Below the pieces are notes generated by a model. It worked only from the letters and a program-made list of their open reading frames with translations. It was not told the origin of the DNA and made no database searches. This document shows positions 1-12,783 of a stretch of DNA of 64,000 nucleotides, piece after piece. The first letter of the stretch is position 1. Each line of letters begins with the position of its first letter. Source of the stretch: Lactarius indigo. Its lineage: Eukaryota > Basidiomycota > Agaricomycetes > Russulales > Russulaceae. A program made the translations under genes and the position numbers. Where the stretch lies: the NCBI GenBank assembly GCA_025766275.1, contig JAFKAC010000203.1:1-64000 (forward strand), written 5' to 3'.

Positions 1-127
1 TGTCGTCCCTTCCTGCAGTCTTGTCTTCAGATTCGTCATGAGGGACAGCTTTGCCTTTGCCTTTGTCTAATGATGACAAAGGCGGAAGACCAGAGTCGCT
101 TTGGTGCATATCCTCGTCGCTATCCAT
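1..127 (-). CDS. Unidentified protein, N-terminal fragment
   Basis: An ATG at 127 opens a reading frame of 42 codons that runs off the left edge without a stop. The visible N-terminus is acidic and hydrophilic (begins MDSDEDMHQSDSGLPPL) and then has a GKGKGKA-type basic patch. No domain is visible. It lies divergently from the ubiquitin-S27a gene, with about 300 bp between the two starts, which fits a shared promoter region. Acidic leaders of this kind occur on several nuclear proteins (RBR ubiquitin ligases, clamp-loader subunits), but nothing here separates these, so no function is assigned. Confidence 0.5.
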   Translation of the reverse strand, partial: MDSDEDMHQSDSGLPPLSSLDKGKGKAVPHDESEDKTAGRDD

Positions 128-434
128 GTCCAAAAGCGTGTTATATAGTCAAATGTAGGAAGAGAAGACGCGTCGAGTTGGAACGCGTCGCGTGCAATTG
201 GACGCGCTCAGGCGGATTCGGCTTAACCCGAGATAAAACCTTATTTATTCACACGCACAGACCATCGACAATAACCCCAAGCCGGCTGTAATTCTCACCT
301 TTTCTTCTCTCATCCAAAGACCGGCTTGCCTCATCGAAGACTCCACCGCCAAGGTCGCTGGATAGATAGAGGCGTCCGGTAAGCATGTGCCTCTCCCCCT
401 ATTTCATCCTCACTGATTATCTTTCCAGTTCAAG
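128..434. promoter_or_regulatory. Divergent promoter and 5'-UTR intron of ubiquitin-S27a
   Basis: The gap separates two divergent starts. A likely 5'-UTR intron of the ubiquitin-S27a gene lies at 379-428 (GTAAGC donor, CACTGAT branch-like site, TTTCCAG acceptor) and ends six bases before the start codon. An intron just before or inside the first codons is common in highly expressed fungal ribosomal-protein genes. No clear TATA box was seen. Confidence 0.5.
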
Positions 435-1137
<703 letters not shown>

Positions 1138-1527
1138 TTCGAGGTATGCCACGCATGTACTAGCACCCACTGAATGAATTTCACGCTCGCAACGCTGTAA
1201 TTCCACACTTATGGAGGCTCACCAGCACTTAACATGACAGCGACAGTGGAGTGGGACTGTAATTTTGTGGCTTATTATGGTCCAAATTCGATCCAGACGC
1301 AGTTTACAGCATAAGAGGTTCCTCAGGATTTAGTCTACTACGTCAACGTGAACAGGTGCTCATGAACCTGCTGGGTCGAGCCCGCAAGGCAAGGGAAAAC
1401 AAGTCACAGTGGGGCAATTACGCTTCCTTATAGTAATCGGATGTCAGGTCCTCCTAGATCTATGGGTCTATGTCTATGTATTGGTCTATGTATGAAAAAT
1501 ATTAGTTCAGTAAAAGTGAAAGTTTGT
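1138..1527. other. Convergent intergenic region
   Basis: This is the 3' gap between the ubiquitin-S27a gene and the F-box gene on the other strand. No coding exon, RNA gene or notable repeat was recognised; a short run of CTATGTCTATG-like repeats lies near 1460-1490. Confidence 0.4.
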
Positions 1528-3162
1528 CTAGCGGTGAAGAGAAGTGGAAAAGATGGGACTCTGAACTGGCAACGTGCGAGTGGCAAGGGCGGAGTAACAC
1601 TCGAGGACGTCCGTCCACGACGTGTCGTCACCGCAGTCAAACTCGATCTCCGCGAGAGCCGGAAATGCACGGTATATACATTCCGCGACGCCGGCGGGGT
1701 CGATCGTCTTACCCACGCGCACGCACCCGATCGTCAGACGGGCGAGCGTCGGGTGAGAGGGGACGGCCTGCGGTGGGTGGGCGGGTGGGGGCAGTACCGC
1801 GACGTCCATCGGGAGACCGAGTAGGCGCAGACGCGGGCAGTGGGCTGCGAGGGCTGCGAGGCTAGCGGGTGTCGCGCGTGGCTGCGTCGTGAAGTACGCC
1901 GGAAAGTCGAAGACCTCGACGGGACGGGACCAGAGGGACAGCTCCTCTATATCTGGCCACCAGCACGCGATGGAGGCGAGGTCCGAGTCGCCCAGGTCTG
2001 GTGGGACAGACGCGTCGAGTATGAAGCGGCGGAGGTGGACGAGGCGCGCGAGCGGGGCGAGCGTGGAGAGCGTGAAGTGGAGTTTGGGAGGGAAGGCGGC
2101 GTGGTCGAAGGCCTCGCAGAAGCTGGTCAGGACTTCGAGGGAAAGGTCCGTCAGGCTGGCGTGCGTCCGTTCGGCGAGGACAGCGAGGGCAGGCGTCCAG
2201 GAGTCGACGGAGCGCGGCTTGAGGTCGGACTCCAGGTACAGAGTGCACAGCTTGCCTGCTGGGAGGTGCAGAAAAAACGCCTCTGCGGCAGCTGGCGAGG
2301 CGCGGACTCGGAGGTTCCGAAGGGAGGGGAAGAGTGTGGTATTAGAGCTGGCGGAAACCAACGCCTCGGCCAGGTCGGCTGTATTTATACAATCTAGCTG
2401 TACGCGTAAATCTTCTAGGTTTGGGAAGCCAGCGATGGACGCCAGTGTACGTGGCATCAGGTGGGAACCGCCGCATAGATAGAGCGAGCGAAGATCGCGC
2501 ATGGACGCAATAGAGCCGATAACTCGGTCGGACAGCTGGCCCCGCAAGCGTAAATGTTTCAAATCGCCCGCGATGCGCGCGACGGCGTCGAGATATGTCC
2601 GCAGCGCTTCGTGTAGTGCCAATGCTCCTTTGCTCGAACGAAAGCCAACGTCAATTGAGATGTTTTGTAGGTTTCGTGACAGATACAGTGTGAGGGGGAG
2701 TTGTTGACTGGCCGCGTCCTTCAGGACCAGACGCACGGAGCGGAGCGAAGGGAGAAGAGCACTTGCAGAGGAGGTTGCATCAACAATGCAGGGGCAGCGT
2801 TTGAGCTTTGGCAGTGAACACGAATTTTGGCCCACGTTCCGGACCCGCGAAGCGTAGGCGTGGAATAGGGAGAGAGCATCAGAGGGTACAGGTCTATGGG
2901 ACGCGTCCTGAACGCGCTGGATCGTCAGACATGCCGTGAGCGCGTGTCACGGGAATTTGCTCACATGATTCGGGAGGAGAGCGAGTAAGGGATCCATTGA
3001 AGCAAGAGATGCCCACAGATAGTCTAAGGCGGGGTCCTTCCATGCCCGACAAACTGTTGCTACACGGTAGAAGGTTTTGAGAGCCGATGAGCGATTGGAG
3101 TCGCTGTCTATATTGTCGAGGACGATTCTAAAGACTTCATCTAGGAGAAGAACTGAATGCAT
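1528..3162 (-). CDS. F-box protein with a leucine-rich C-terminal region
   Basis: Two exons are read: 3162-2965 and 2916-1528, joined over a 48-nt intron with GTGAGC donor and CAG acceptor. The N-terminus has a degenerate F-box: a DEVFRIVLDNI helix, then a conserved RVCRAWKDPALDYLW-like segment (seen as TVCRAWKDPALDYLWASL), and LLALLPNH before the junction. The remainder, about 460 residues, is made of irregular leucine-rich segments (LRSLYLCGG, LRNLRVRA, LRRFILD, IEELSLW), as in the large F-box families of Agaricomycetes. Such proteins recruit substrates to SCF ubiquitin ligases through Skp1. No substrate can be inferred. It is not the conserved Grr1/Fbxl orthologue. Confidence 0.85.
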
Positions 3163-3595
3163 GATAAGTGACGCGGTCGAATTCTCTAGGTGATTAGTGG
3201 CGCAGTATTAAATGTGCAGGAAAAAAAAGGACGTGAATGGAGAGCTGAGGTGGCTCGATGAAAGACCGAAACGTGGCAATGAATATGGTCGGGATAAAAG
3301 AAGAAAAAAAAAATCCACATGCACGGGAGGCGAAATAAATTATATCCTGCAGGGATGCGGGGCAATGCCCGGGCAGGTTGCCTAGGCGGCCACGACGCGG
3401 GGAAACAAAGTTGCGATGAGCGAGTCGGCGAGCGAGTTGCACACACGTACAGCATTTGCCCAATAAGGTTTACCCAAAATTTCCCCATTTCGACGCGTCT
3501 GATTGGCTGACAGTTCTTGTCGCACCGCGTTGTCTGGCAGAAAAAAAAAACATATGCCCATACCACCCAACCCGCGGCCATCCCGACTACAATAT
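3163..3595. other. Promoter of F-box gene and 3' flank of the next gene
   Basis: No gene is seen. There are two A-rich runs (3303-3312 and 3540-3550) and an AT-rich stretch at 3330-3345. It serves as upstream region of the F-box gene starting at 3162 and downstream region of the Fbxo9-type gene ending at 3596. Confidence 0.4.
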
Positions 3596-5228
3596 CTACT
3601 CCACCCTACTGCTATACGACCGGACTTTTGAGAACCAAAACGGTCTCTCGTTTTTCAGCCCCAAACGCGTGGCTTCCCCATCTTCCACATTCACCGACTC
3701 GTACTCGTCAAATTCTAACTTATTCCAGCGGCCCAGCGGACGTGACCGTAGTGTCAGAGTCATTTGAAATGAGTACCGAGCATCGGGGTTGGACGGATCC
3801 ACCAGGTTCGATATGTGCACCTTTACTCCGGTTAATTTCCAGGTGCCAATGTAGAAACCCTAAAGCAAATAGGCATAAGGTACTAGGTAGGATGTCGGCT
3901 TGGCCCGCACCTTCATACGGAGTGTTGGCCTCAGTATAGTAATCACATGTTGGGGCTCGTGCTCCTCATTTGCGAGGAGCGAAATGACTTGCCCGTTAGG
4001 GTAAAATCGCCTGAATAAATGTAAAAAGCCAGTCAACGAAAAAATTTCATAGATACGCACAAATAGCGATGGTATGTGATAAGGTGACATATCTGCATCG
4101 TGTCAGTCCACTAACTCAGATGATGAAAGATACAATTGGTGCTGACATTAACCCAGGCATTCTCGCTCAGTCCATGGCGTCTGCAAGGTACAATGAATGG
4201 TACGGAAAGGCACTAATTGGTGGCCAAGTACATGTAATGGCATACGGCGATATACACGCCATCTAGGCGCACGCGTGGCCGCTCTATGAAAATGCGGCGA
4301 TAATCCGAGGAATAATCGTCCACAATGTCGTCGAGAATCTCGTGAGGCGAAATTTGTGGTGGCTTGTATACGGTCTCTACGAATGACCTGGAAAATATGC
4401 TCAATGAGTACTGCACAGTCTACAACGACGCCATTTCGACATCGTGCAAAACCAATTCAGCACGAGCCGGTTCGACGGTACGCCGATAAGAGTAAATGGG
4501 CAGCCTAACCTCCAAATAGCAGTGTCGAGAGAAATTACTCTTGCCTTTCTGCTAACGCAAGCGAAACGTTCGACTGCTGTGGTACCTAAGTACCGAAGAA
4601 TGTGAACCACGAGTTCGTCTGGAAGCCGCTGGAGAAATGACGGGGCCTTCTCGTCCTCGGGCTCGAAGGAGAGCACTTCCGGAAAGTCTGCCACGATACG
4701 CGCGAGAACACCAGATATATGTCGGTCAGGATGAACAGCAGCGGAGGACGCGAGCTTCGTATGTGTGTGTGCCACTCCAAGCGTGACACCTCCTGGGTTG
4801 AAAGCGTCCACCGTCTTCATCTCTATATCCGGGACAACGGACGTTGCGGAGAGGGCAGAAGTTTCTAGGGCTCGAGCTGCCTTTTGCTCTCTGAGGTAGT
4901 AGACTCTGTCGATATCAGGATTCATACGGAAGGCCTGCCGATACAATCCCAATGCCTCGTCGAGTTTGCCTGCTTGTTCATGTCCAACAGCCCGGATGTA
5001 TACCTCGAGTGCATCACCGCGAGACTGTAGTGGACGCAGATGGCGAGTCCCTGCTTCGGAAGTGGATGCCTGTTTGGGAGGAGTAGTGGGATCCGCAAGA
5101 TCCTTGGGATCAACCGCAGGATCTTGCTGTGGTGGCTGCTGCAACCGTTGCTTCTCCCATACTTCCTTCTTCCATGACTCACGAAAACTCCTGAGCTCCT
5201 CCGTCTCCTGCTCCTCGACGGCGACCAT
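3596..5228 (-). CDS. F-box protein of the Fbxo9/Hrt3/Pof7 family
   Basis: Six exons assemble in frame: 5228-4510, 4387-4232, 4180-4147, 4092-4061, 4010-3911 and 3859-3596. The product has an N-terminal charged region, a TPR-like helix pair (ALEVYIRAVGHEQAGKLDEA), an F-box (LPDELVVHILRYL), and the conserved Fbxo9 C-terminal domain with blocks ERPRVRLDGVYIAVCHY, FYPNGQVISLL, LRPTLRMK and RSRPLGRWNKLEF. Known members are SCF adaptors; yeast Hrt3 is little characterised and animal FBXO9 targets Tel2/Tti1. One exon is only 32 nt and another 34 nt. The donor after exon 3 is GTCAGC, a weaker site, so that junction is the least certain. The start lies 214 bp from the divergent J-protein gene. Confidence 0.92.
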
Positions 5229-5442
5229 GGGTTCGGTGCAATTGAAAGTGCATGAAGGATTGACTCATTCGGGTAAATTGCACTCTCACGCTTACTAATA
5301 CGATACTGTTCGATTTCTTACATAATTTCGCGCGCCCAGATCAGAGCAGAGCAAGTGACGAGTGCTGCTGTCCCTCGCCATTTCCGACTTTCGTTACGAC
5401 CTCCATCACTGTGACATCCCGTCATTTTGAACCTATCCTACG

Positions 5443-6997
5443 ATGGAGAGCAACAAGGATGAGGCGCTTCGCTGCCTTCACATATCCCAGAAGCAACGCG
5501 CGGCCGGAAATCTTGCCTCAGCCCGCAAGTTTGCGCAGAAGTCGCTGGCACTTTTCTCAACCCCCGAAGCAGTCAAGCAGCTCGAGTTGATCGACTCTGA
5601 AGCTTCTTCATCCGCTTCTTCCGCAGGGTCTTCCTCCAACTCCCCGTTCGACTCTACCCCATCAGAACCCAGCTCTTTCACATCAGCAACAGAGACCCAC
5701 CAGTCTACATCCGGTACAAAGCACCGTCATGCACCTCCAACCACTAAAACCCCTTCACAATCGAGTGAGACGAAGGAAAAGAGGGAGTATACGGCCGAGA
5801 ATCTTACCGTCGTCAAGCGGGTACGGGCATGCAAAGCGACAGAGTACTACGAGATCCTGGCAGTTAAAAAAGATTGCGAAGAGGCAGATGTGAAGAAGGC
5901 ATATCGCAAGGTGGGTTTTAATTTAAGCACTATGCGTACGTGTTTGTGTACTCAACACTTATATGACGTCCAGTTGGCTCTCGCGTTACATCCGGACAAA
6001 AATGGGGCGCCGGGTGCTGACGAGGCCTTCAAGAGTGTGTTCTCTCTTCGAGATTTATCCACTATCAGCCATGTTTATTTAAGATCCTAGTGGTTTCCAA
6101 AGCTTTCCAGATCCTTTCTGGTGAGTATTAATTACGTTCGTGGTGGACTCTGACTTTAACGAACTTTTGTGGGACAGACCCACAAAAACGGGCGATATAT
6201 GACCGTAGTGGAGGTGATCCCGAGTCAAGGTTCAGCGGCATGTCTTCAGGGCCTGCATCAGGATTTGCGACGAGTCCATTCGGTGGTGGCTCGTTTGACG
6301 GGGAGCTCAGCCCAGAAGACCTCTTTAACATGTTCTTCGGCGGGGGTGCTGGGTTCGGTAATGGTCCGTTCGGTGGTGGTCCAGGTAATTTTCCAGAGCG
6401 TAGGGCAGCTTGGATTCTAATCTCTGCACAGTATTTTCCGCCAGTTTTGGTCCTGGGGGTTTCCGCACAACCCGCGTTCATACAACACGCCCGCGACAAC
6501 AAGCGCAACAACAAGAGCAAGCTACTCCACGTTCGCTTTTCGCCCAGGTTCTCCCCCTCCTTATTCTTTTCGCATTCTCTTTAATCTCGGCTGTCCCGAG
6601 CCTTTTCACGGCTCCGCGCGTACCGGATCCGCGGTTTTCATTCGAGCCCTCTGCGCGATTCAACGTGGAGAGGAAGACGCAGTCACTTGGCGTGAACTAT
6701 CATGTAAATGAGGTCGAGTTCAATCGCCACCCTATAGCAGCCGAAATCGCTCGGCTCCAGTCGAACGACAAACCGCAATCCATGCCTGTTCTGCGTCAGT
6801 TTGAAGATAATGTAGACCGGGCATTTACGCAGGAGAAATACGCGCTCTGTCAGAGCGAGATGGACTCGAAACAACGGAGAAAAGAGCGGGCCGTTGGCTT
6901 CTTTGGCATTGGGGCGGATTGGGAAAAGGTAAAACAAATAGAAGCAGAGCCAGCGGAGAACTGTGAGACATTGAGGCGGATGGGACTGCTCAGATAG
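5443..6997 (+). CDS. ER-membrane J-protein, DNAJB12/B14-like
   Basis: Five exons: 5443-5910, 5974-6034, 6091-6120, 6178-6384 and 6432-6997. Order of parts: an N-terminal helical segment typical of the DNAJB12 family (residues 1-45), a serine-rich linker, a J-domain (EYYEILAVKKDCEEADVKKAYRK, then LALHPDKN with the HPD motif), a GF-rich segment (FGGGSFDGE, FFGGGAGFG), a single transmembrane helix (LPLLILFAFSLISAVPSLF) and a luminal C-terminal domain of the family. Such proteins recruit Hsp70 at the cytosolic ER face for folding and ER-associated degradation. Exon 3 is only 30 nt, so the gene is easily misassembled by automated prediction. Confidence 0.93.
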
Positions 6998-7237
6998 GAT
7001 TCCGCTCTCGGTCTAATTATGTGTCCACCTCTTTCACGCACTTACACTCACGTTTACGGATACCTGTCCATATATTACCGTGCACTCTTGAAATATTCCA
7101 CTCTCACTTGGTGTTGCGCTTCACACTTTGGCCACTTACAATCATTGGCGAGGTCAAAGTTGGACTATCTCGGGACGAATGGGGAGCAATGAAGGATAAG
7201 ACAAAGACGAAACACGTTTCTATTAGAATGCACGCTT

Positions 7238-7538
7238 TTATGCGACCTGTCTCTGACGCTCCAACTTGAGGTAAAACTCCTCCTGGCGTTGCACTATGGG
7301 ACGGGTGTCAGCAAAATGTTTCCGGGAGAGGGGATGACTCGAGGTTCTCTGCACACTAACCGGACTTCAAATGAATGCCATACCTGCGGTCGATGAGGTG
7401 GGTGAATAATTCGACTATTATTGCGAAAAAAAAGACGAACCAGTAAGCATATGCGCTGGAAATCCCAAGGCCGAGTGCACAAGAGAGGTCAAGCCAGAGC
7501 CTCTTCCTGAGCTTTCCAGTGATAGGTGCAATTGGCAT
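7238..7538 (-). CDS. COX9: Cytochrome c oxidase subunit VIIa (Cox9)
   Basis: Three small exons, 7538-7441, 7383-7361 and 7293-7238, join to a protein of about 58 residues. It begins MPIAPITGKLRKRLWLDL, as fungal Cox9 does, followed by one membrane span (ALGLGISSAYAYWYG) and a charged tail (HLKSVQRQEEFYLKLERQ). It is a nuclear-encoded inner-membrane subunit of complex IV. Its exons are 98, 23 and 56 nt long, so no long reading frame reveals it. It is divergent from the PP2A gene, with about 310 bp between starts. Confidence 0.93.
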
Positions 7539-7849
7539 TGTGAGGTGTGGGTGTGAGTGTGAGTGTGCTGTACTGGTCGGTTCTCGGTCAATCGAGTGGC
7601 TGTCTGGACAGCACAAACAGGGACAAATGAAACACCACGCCTCCATATTACATAATCAAGGCGTCGTCGCCTCTGTCAGCGCCGGTCAGCGGCTCTTTGG
7701 ATTTCCTTTGCCCTTCTCTTTGATCATCTCTCCTCTCTTTCCTAGCTCGTCTTGTTGACGCGCTGAAAATACATCCCAGAAGCAAACAATTCTCAGATCT
7801 TAGACCCTAATCCGCGAACTCTTTCCTTGTACATAGACCCTGTCGACCC
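7539..7849. promoter_or_regulatory. Divergent promoter region COX9 / CDC55
   Basis: The 311-bp gap carries GTGTGAGTGTGAGTGTG-type short repeats near 7548-7567 next to the COX9 start and CT-rich tracts at 7706-7745, a common feature of fungal core promoters. No TATA box is evident. Confidence 0.35.
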
Positions 7850-9683
7850 ATGGATCCAGACGCCTCCGGCGGCTGGCGATTTGCCCAGTGTTTCGGCGAC
7901 AAGGGCGATGTGGAGGACATCACAGAAGGTAAATAGCTTCTGTTCTGAGCATCGTAGATCGTCTCCTTCGCCTTTGCACCCCCGGACTCGGCGTGTGATC
8001 TCCGTCATTTACCAGGCAGTATTGCTTACAAACTGAAATCCGGATAGCCGATATCATCTCTGCTGTCGAGTTCGACTCTACGGGAAATTACTTGGCGACA
8101 GGTGACAAGGGTGGTCGTGTAGTGCTATTCGAGCGAAATGATATGGTGCGCCCCTCCCGCCCCTTGTGTCCGCTCTACCGACGGTCGCTGATTCCGCTGT
8201 CCGATCACTTACCAAACATTCACCTCTTTGACGTCCAGAAAAAGAGTTGTGAATACAAGTTCTACACCGAGTTTCAGTCACATGAGCCAGAGTTCGATTA
8301 TCTCAAGTCACTCGAAATCGAGGAGAAGATCAACAAGATTCGATGGTGCAAACGACAGAACTCTGCACACTTCCTACTCTCGACTAATGGTACGTCGGCA
8401 CTTGATAGCCGTTATAGCTTACTTATCGCATACCCACAGATAAGACCATCAAACTCTGGAAGGTCTTCGAGAAATCGTTACGAGTAGTGGCGGAATCTAA
8501 CATGGGCGATGGCCAACGGACCCTTCCACCACCATCTTTAGGACAGCACTTGCGCCTACCCCGTATGCAACATCAAGACAATATTATCGCCGCTGTACCG
8601 CGCAAAGTTTACTCCAACGCACATGCTTATCATATCCATTCGATCACCGTTAATTCCGATCAGGAGACATACATTTCTGCAGACGACTTGCGGATCAACC
8701 TTTGGAATTTAAACATCAGTGATCAGAGCTTCAGTTCGTTTTTTTTTTTTCTGTGATCGTCCGTCGTCCCTTACGTCCGATATCTTCAGACATTGTGGAT
8801 ATCAAGCCAGCTAACATGGAGGAGCTCACGGAAGTCATCACCGCCGCCGAGTTCCATCCGACGCAATGCAACGTTTTCATGTACTCCAGCTCGAAAAGCA
8901 ATATCAAGCTTGCGGACATGCGAAACTCTGCGTTATGTGATCGGCATGCGAAACGTATGTCGTGCACCCTTTGGTCCGTTCGCCGAAATATATACGATTT
9001 TTCCCAGAGTACGACGAAGAAGAGGATCCAACAAACCGATCATTTTTCTCTGAGATCATTTCTTCAATCTCGGACGTCAAGTTCAGCCGTGATGGACGGT
9101 ATATCCTCGCACGGGACTATCTATCACTGAGGATTTGGGACGTCAATATGGAGTCCCGGCCGTTAAAGACCATTCAGATACATGATCACTTGCGCGGGAA
9201 GCTGTGTGATCTTTACGAGAACGACTGTATATTTGACAAGTTCGAGTGCACGTGGAGCGGCGACGACAAGTGAGCCCAAGTCCCCTTTGACTCTGTTTCT
9301 TTGGAATTGACTGTTTTTTTTAAGGAATGTGCTGACTGGTTCCTACCACAATTACCTGCGCATCTTCGACGTGGAGACGGCAAACGACGTTGTATTGCAA
9401 GCAGACAAGTCTGCATTCAAGGCGAAGAAAATCGGCGGGCCTTTACCGGGTAACAAGCAGATTGGGGCCAAGAATGGCATCAAGCCGGCGCTGAAAGACC
9501 CGATGCAGCTCGAGACGCTAGATTTCAACAAGAAGATCTTGCATGCGAGCTGGCACCCGAGAGAAAATACTATTGCGGTCCGTCTGGTTGTTATCGGGCT
9601 ATTTTTTTGCGGTCGCGCTGATGATACGTGTGGCGTTGCAGATCGCGGCGACGAACAACCTCTTCCTGTACAGTGCCGCATGA
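7850..9683 (+). CDS. CDC55: PP2A regulatory subunit B (B55/PR55, WD40)
   Basis: Eight exons: 7850-7928, 8048-8145, 8239-8389, 8440-8733, 8790-8954, 9008-9269, 9325-9577 and 9642-9683. The product is a seven-bladed WD40 propeller with the hallmarks of the B55 family: [11 protein letters not shown] start, [20 protein letters not shown], the [19 protein letters not shown] block, [10 protein letters not shown], the [16 protein letters not shown] block, [20 protein letters not shown], and an [11 protein letters not shown] end. B55 targets PP2A to substrates in mitotic exit, septation and stress control. All junctions keep the frame, and the last exon is only 42 nt. Confidence 0.97.
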
Positions 9684-10209
9684 GCGACCGCTCGATCTGC
9701 ATACCATTCGCCGCCACTACCCCCTCTCCTGTCTTGGGGGGTCGGGTCATCGTGCCCTCTGCCTGCACAGTTTTTGGACAATTCCTCTCTCGTTCCCCTC
9801 CTATCACCCACCATCCACCTCCCCAACTCCATCCCTTCAACTGCTACTATCCACGATCCCTTCCGCGCGTTTGCTGCACTCTTTTACTTCTCTCTGTTCC
9901 TCGTCTCCATCGTCGTCTCGCAGTCCTGTCAAGGCTCGCCCATACATGTAGCTTAGCAAGACCGGACGGCCGGGGTACGAAGGGAGGCGAATCGGATGGG
10001 GAGAGAGGTGAAAGTAGTAGAGTTTATTAGTATACAACGACCGCTATATAGTGGGGCGGCGTTGAGAAGTAATGCAATAAAGGGCCTTTGTATCATAAAC
10101 TTCCTGTGCGTGGCTCGTACCACCCTCAAAGTCGCGCGGGGTGGAAGCAGGATTCGTATTATATCGAATTGACGACTCTCAGACAGCTGCTTCAACAAAA
10201 CGCACCCTT
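9684..10209. other. 3' flank of the PP2A gene
   Basis: Low-information DNA rich in CT tracts (9720-9930). No coding exon was recognised. Open frames here lack any conserved motif. Confidence 0.35.
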
Positions 10210-10745
10210 TTAGTTTAATTCACGACCCATTTTGGTCCCTTCGTTTAGACAATCCACACAAAGTCGCAACCTTAGCATCATACCCAACCCCGGCTCCGAA
10301 ATCACACCAGGGGTCTTCGTTTTGAAACCTGCGGTAGGGTCATGGAAAGTCACCGAGTATACCTGTGATGTGTAACCGCCTGAACACGAGCACGGTGGTG
10401 GCAAAGAGCTATGAGAGGGTGGTCGAACCATCAATGAGAGAGTGGTGGAGAAAGTATATGTCTGTCCTACGCAGTCAGAGCACCAATGGAAGGAGGGTGC
10501 GCACAAAAGTGGCTCTGGCGGGATGTGGCTAGCCCTGATCTTGCGTGGGGCGTAGGTGGAAAAACACTTCATTGTGGCGCGTGGGAGGTGGTCGTTGTGG
10601 TTGTTGGTGGTCGTGGCCCCCAACACTTCGAGGACTGGAGTACAATGCCATCCAGTTTGACGTACTATTCTAAGGTCCAGAGCCCATCACAGCGTGTGCT
10701 GTGCAGGAGTGTGCTGTGCAGGACGTACTAGGAGGCCTAATCGGG
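10210..10745. repeat. Dispersed repeat, copy 1 (partner at about 14750-15445)
   Basis: Blocks of this segment recur in the same order and orientation near 14750-15445. Examples are GATGTGTAACC..TGAACACGAGCA.GGTGGT, then GGTGG.CGAACCATCA.TGAGAG, then GCACCAATGGA.GG, then GGCCC.C.ACACTTCGAG, and CGTACTAG.AGGC at the right end. On the minus strand copy 1 has an open frame of 138 codons (10626-10210) with three CxxC- or CxC-like pairs (CSDC, CSCS, CVDC). Copy 2 can be read similarly only in part. It may be a decayed small gene family or a non-autonomous element. No terminal inverted repeats or target-site duplication was identified. Confidence 0.6.
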
Positions 10746-11000
10746 GAATAGGGGGAACAGAATCAACGGCTGAGTAGGTATTCATATTAGATCACATAGT
10801 ATTTGTCCCAAGGTCACGTGATGTATCAGGTGACATGTTAGGGGGGGGAGTGGGGTATCCCTGCTGTCGATAATTGGGATGAGCATGTTCATTCCCTGGC
10901 CTTTGACAAAGAGTGCGAGGCGCAGTCCAAGCGTCTTTCGTCCAGCTCTAGCGACTCTTCCGAGCGTATCAGGCTCTGGCAGGACGACGATTCCTCCAGC

Positions 11001-12783
11001 ATGACTTCCGTCGAGTCCTCACGCGAGGTCTCCAAGCTCGAGAAGCACCTTTATTACTTCGGTCTCCGCGGCAACAGAAACCTTGGCCCCAAGCTCGTCT
11101 TCAGGACGTCTACGGATGTCTTTACGCCGCCTACTGGGCCAGAGCACGACCCTCGCGTTATGCAGCTTCTTCCCGTCTATGACCACAAGAAACTGGGCCA
11201 AGACAAATGGGCAACTATTCGTAAGGAGGTATGTGACCTTCTCGAAGTGTAGTATTCTGCGGACTGATCATTCGTTCCAAGATTGTTAAACTTCTCGACA
11301 ATCGAGAGATCCAGCTTACCTCCGTCGATCTCGCCCGCTTCAGGTGGGACGAGCAGAATACGGACGGCGACAGAGAGACATTTACCAGTCGCGTCACGAT
11401 CTGGGTCGGAGTGCTGCCAGACAGTACCACCAGCAACGCCGCGTTTGAGTCCTCTGAGGACATCCTCCAACTCCTCAAGCAACACGACATTCACGACATC
11501 GACGTGGCGTATCGCGAATCGGTGTCCCAGCCTCTCACTGGTCCCGAACTGTTGGCACCCGTCAACGATCTCCATCCCCTCAAGGACGTCATAGATTGGG
11601 TCACCACCGCACTTAGCCTACCCATCGCCGGCTTGAAGACCCTGCATATGCAAGGGACGTTGGGTTTCTATTTCCGAGTCGGTGATGAGCTCTACGGCGT
11701 TACGGCACGCCATGTGCTGTTCCCCGCGGACCAAGGCAATAGTTCTTACACCTACGTCGGTACTTTCGTTTCCTCGAGAAGATGAGCGCAATTCTGACTA
11801 CACCAACCTAGCCGGGCCCAAGAAGGAGGTCGTCCTCATGGGCAACAGAGCTTTCGACGACCTTTTGGCATCCATTCAGGCCAAAATCGGCAACCTGAAC
11901 AACACCGTTACCATCTTGAAGAAGCGCGCTGCGTTGTACAGGACGAAAGCCGATGCCGGTGACGCGCAAGCAGCAATAGACCTGGCGGCCACCGAAGACG
12001 ACATGGAGAAGACGAAAGAGGCGACCGAGGCCCTCAAGGCGTTCTTTGTCACGATGAAGAAGGACTGGTCTGAGGTGAACAAACGCGTCATTGGACACGT
12101 TGTCTGGGCACGTCCGATCACCGGGTTCAATGCCCCTCACGGCTACACCGAGGATGTTTGCGTTATCAAGCTCGACAAGCAGAAATTCTGGTCGAACTTC
12201 ATGGGGAACGCAATGGACTTAGGTCCGTGCTGACCCCGTAAAATTAAAGGTGCCTAATCTAACTGTTCGTATTCCAGGCCCTGAAATCAAACCCGGCAAG
12301 TTTATGAGCCTAATGTACCCTCGGGACGACGGGCAATCCGAGTTCGACTACCCCGGAAATCGTCTTTTCAAGCTCAGAGGCATTCTCACCGCCGCTCAGA
12401 TAAGTCAACCCAACAATCAGGACTTGAAGGGCGACCCCGTGCGATTCGTGATCAAACGCGGTCACACCACGCTCACCACGATTGGTCGTCTTTCTGGGTT
12501 CGAGTCTCATCAGCGCCGCTACGGCCTCGTCGGCACCTTCGATTCCGTCGAAGCCGCAGTTTACCCCTATGACAGCGACTCCGGTCCATTCTCCAGAGGC
12601 GGGGACTCTGGGGCCCTTATCGTTGGTCCCGAAGCCGAGTTCACTGCCCTCCTCACCGGTGGCACTGATCCGACCGATTCGTCTGACATCACCTACGGCA
12701 CCCCGATGTACTGGCTCTGGGGAGACGTCATCAAGCCCCAGTTCCCAGGTGCTGACCTCTACTTCGACCTCCCCGAGAACTAG
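11001..12783 (+). CDS. Chymotrypsin-fold serine protease-like protein with helical insertion
   Basis: Exons are about 11001-11228, 11282-11771, 11814-12229 and 12278-12783; all junctions keep frame. Motifs of a trypsin-like triad are in order: TARH (His, about codon 229), VCVIKLD (Asp) and GGDSGA (Ser). Between His and Asp there is an insertion of about 100 residues predicted by eye to be helical and coiled-coil-like (FDDLLASIQAKIGNLNN to MKKDWSEVNKR). The N-terminal half is of unknown type, with a conserved-looking IDVAYRES block. The frame is open upstream to 10842 without a methionine and looks coding (serine-rich), so the true start may lie in an upstream exon. No signal peptide is seen, suggesting an intracellular protein. 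Substrate unknown. Confidence 0.75.
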
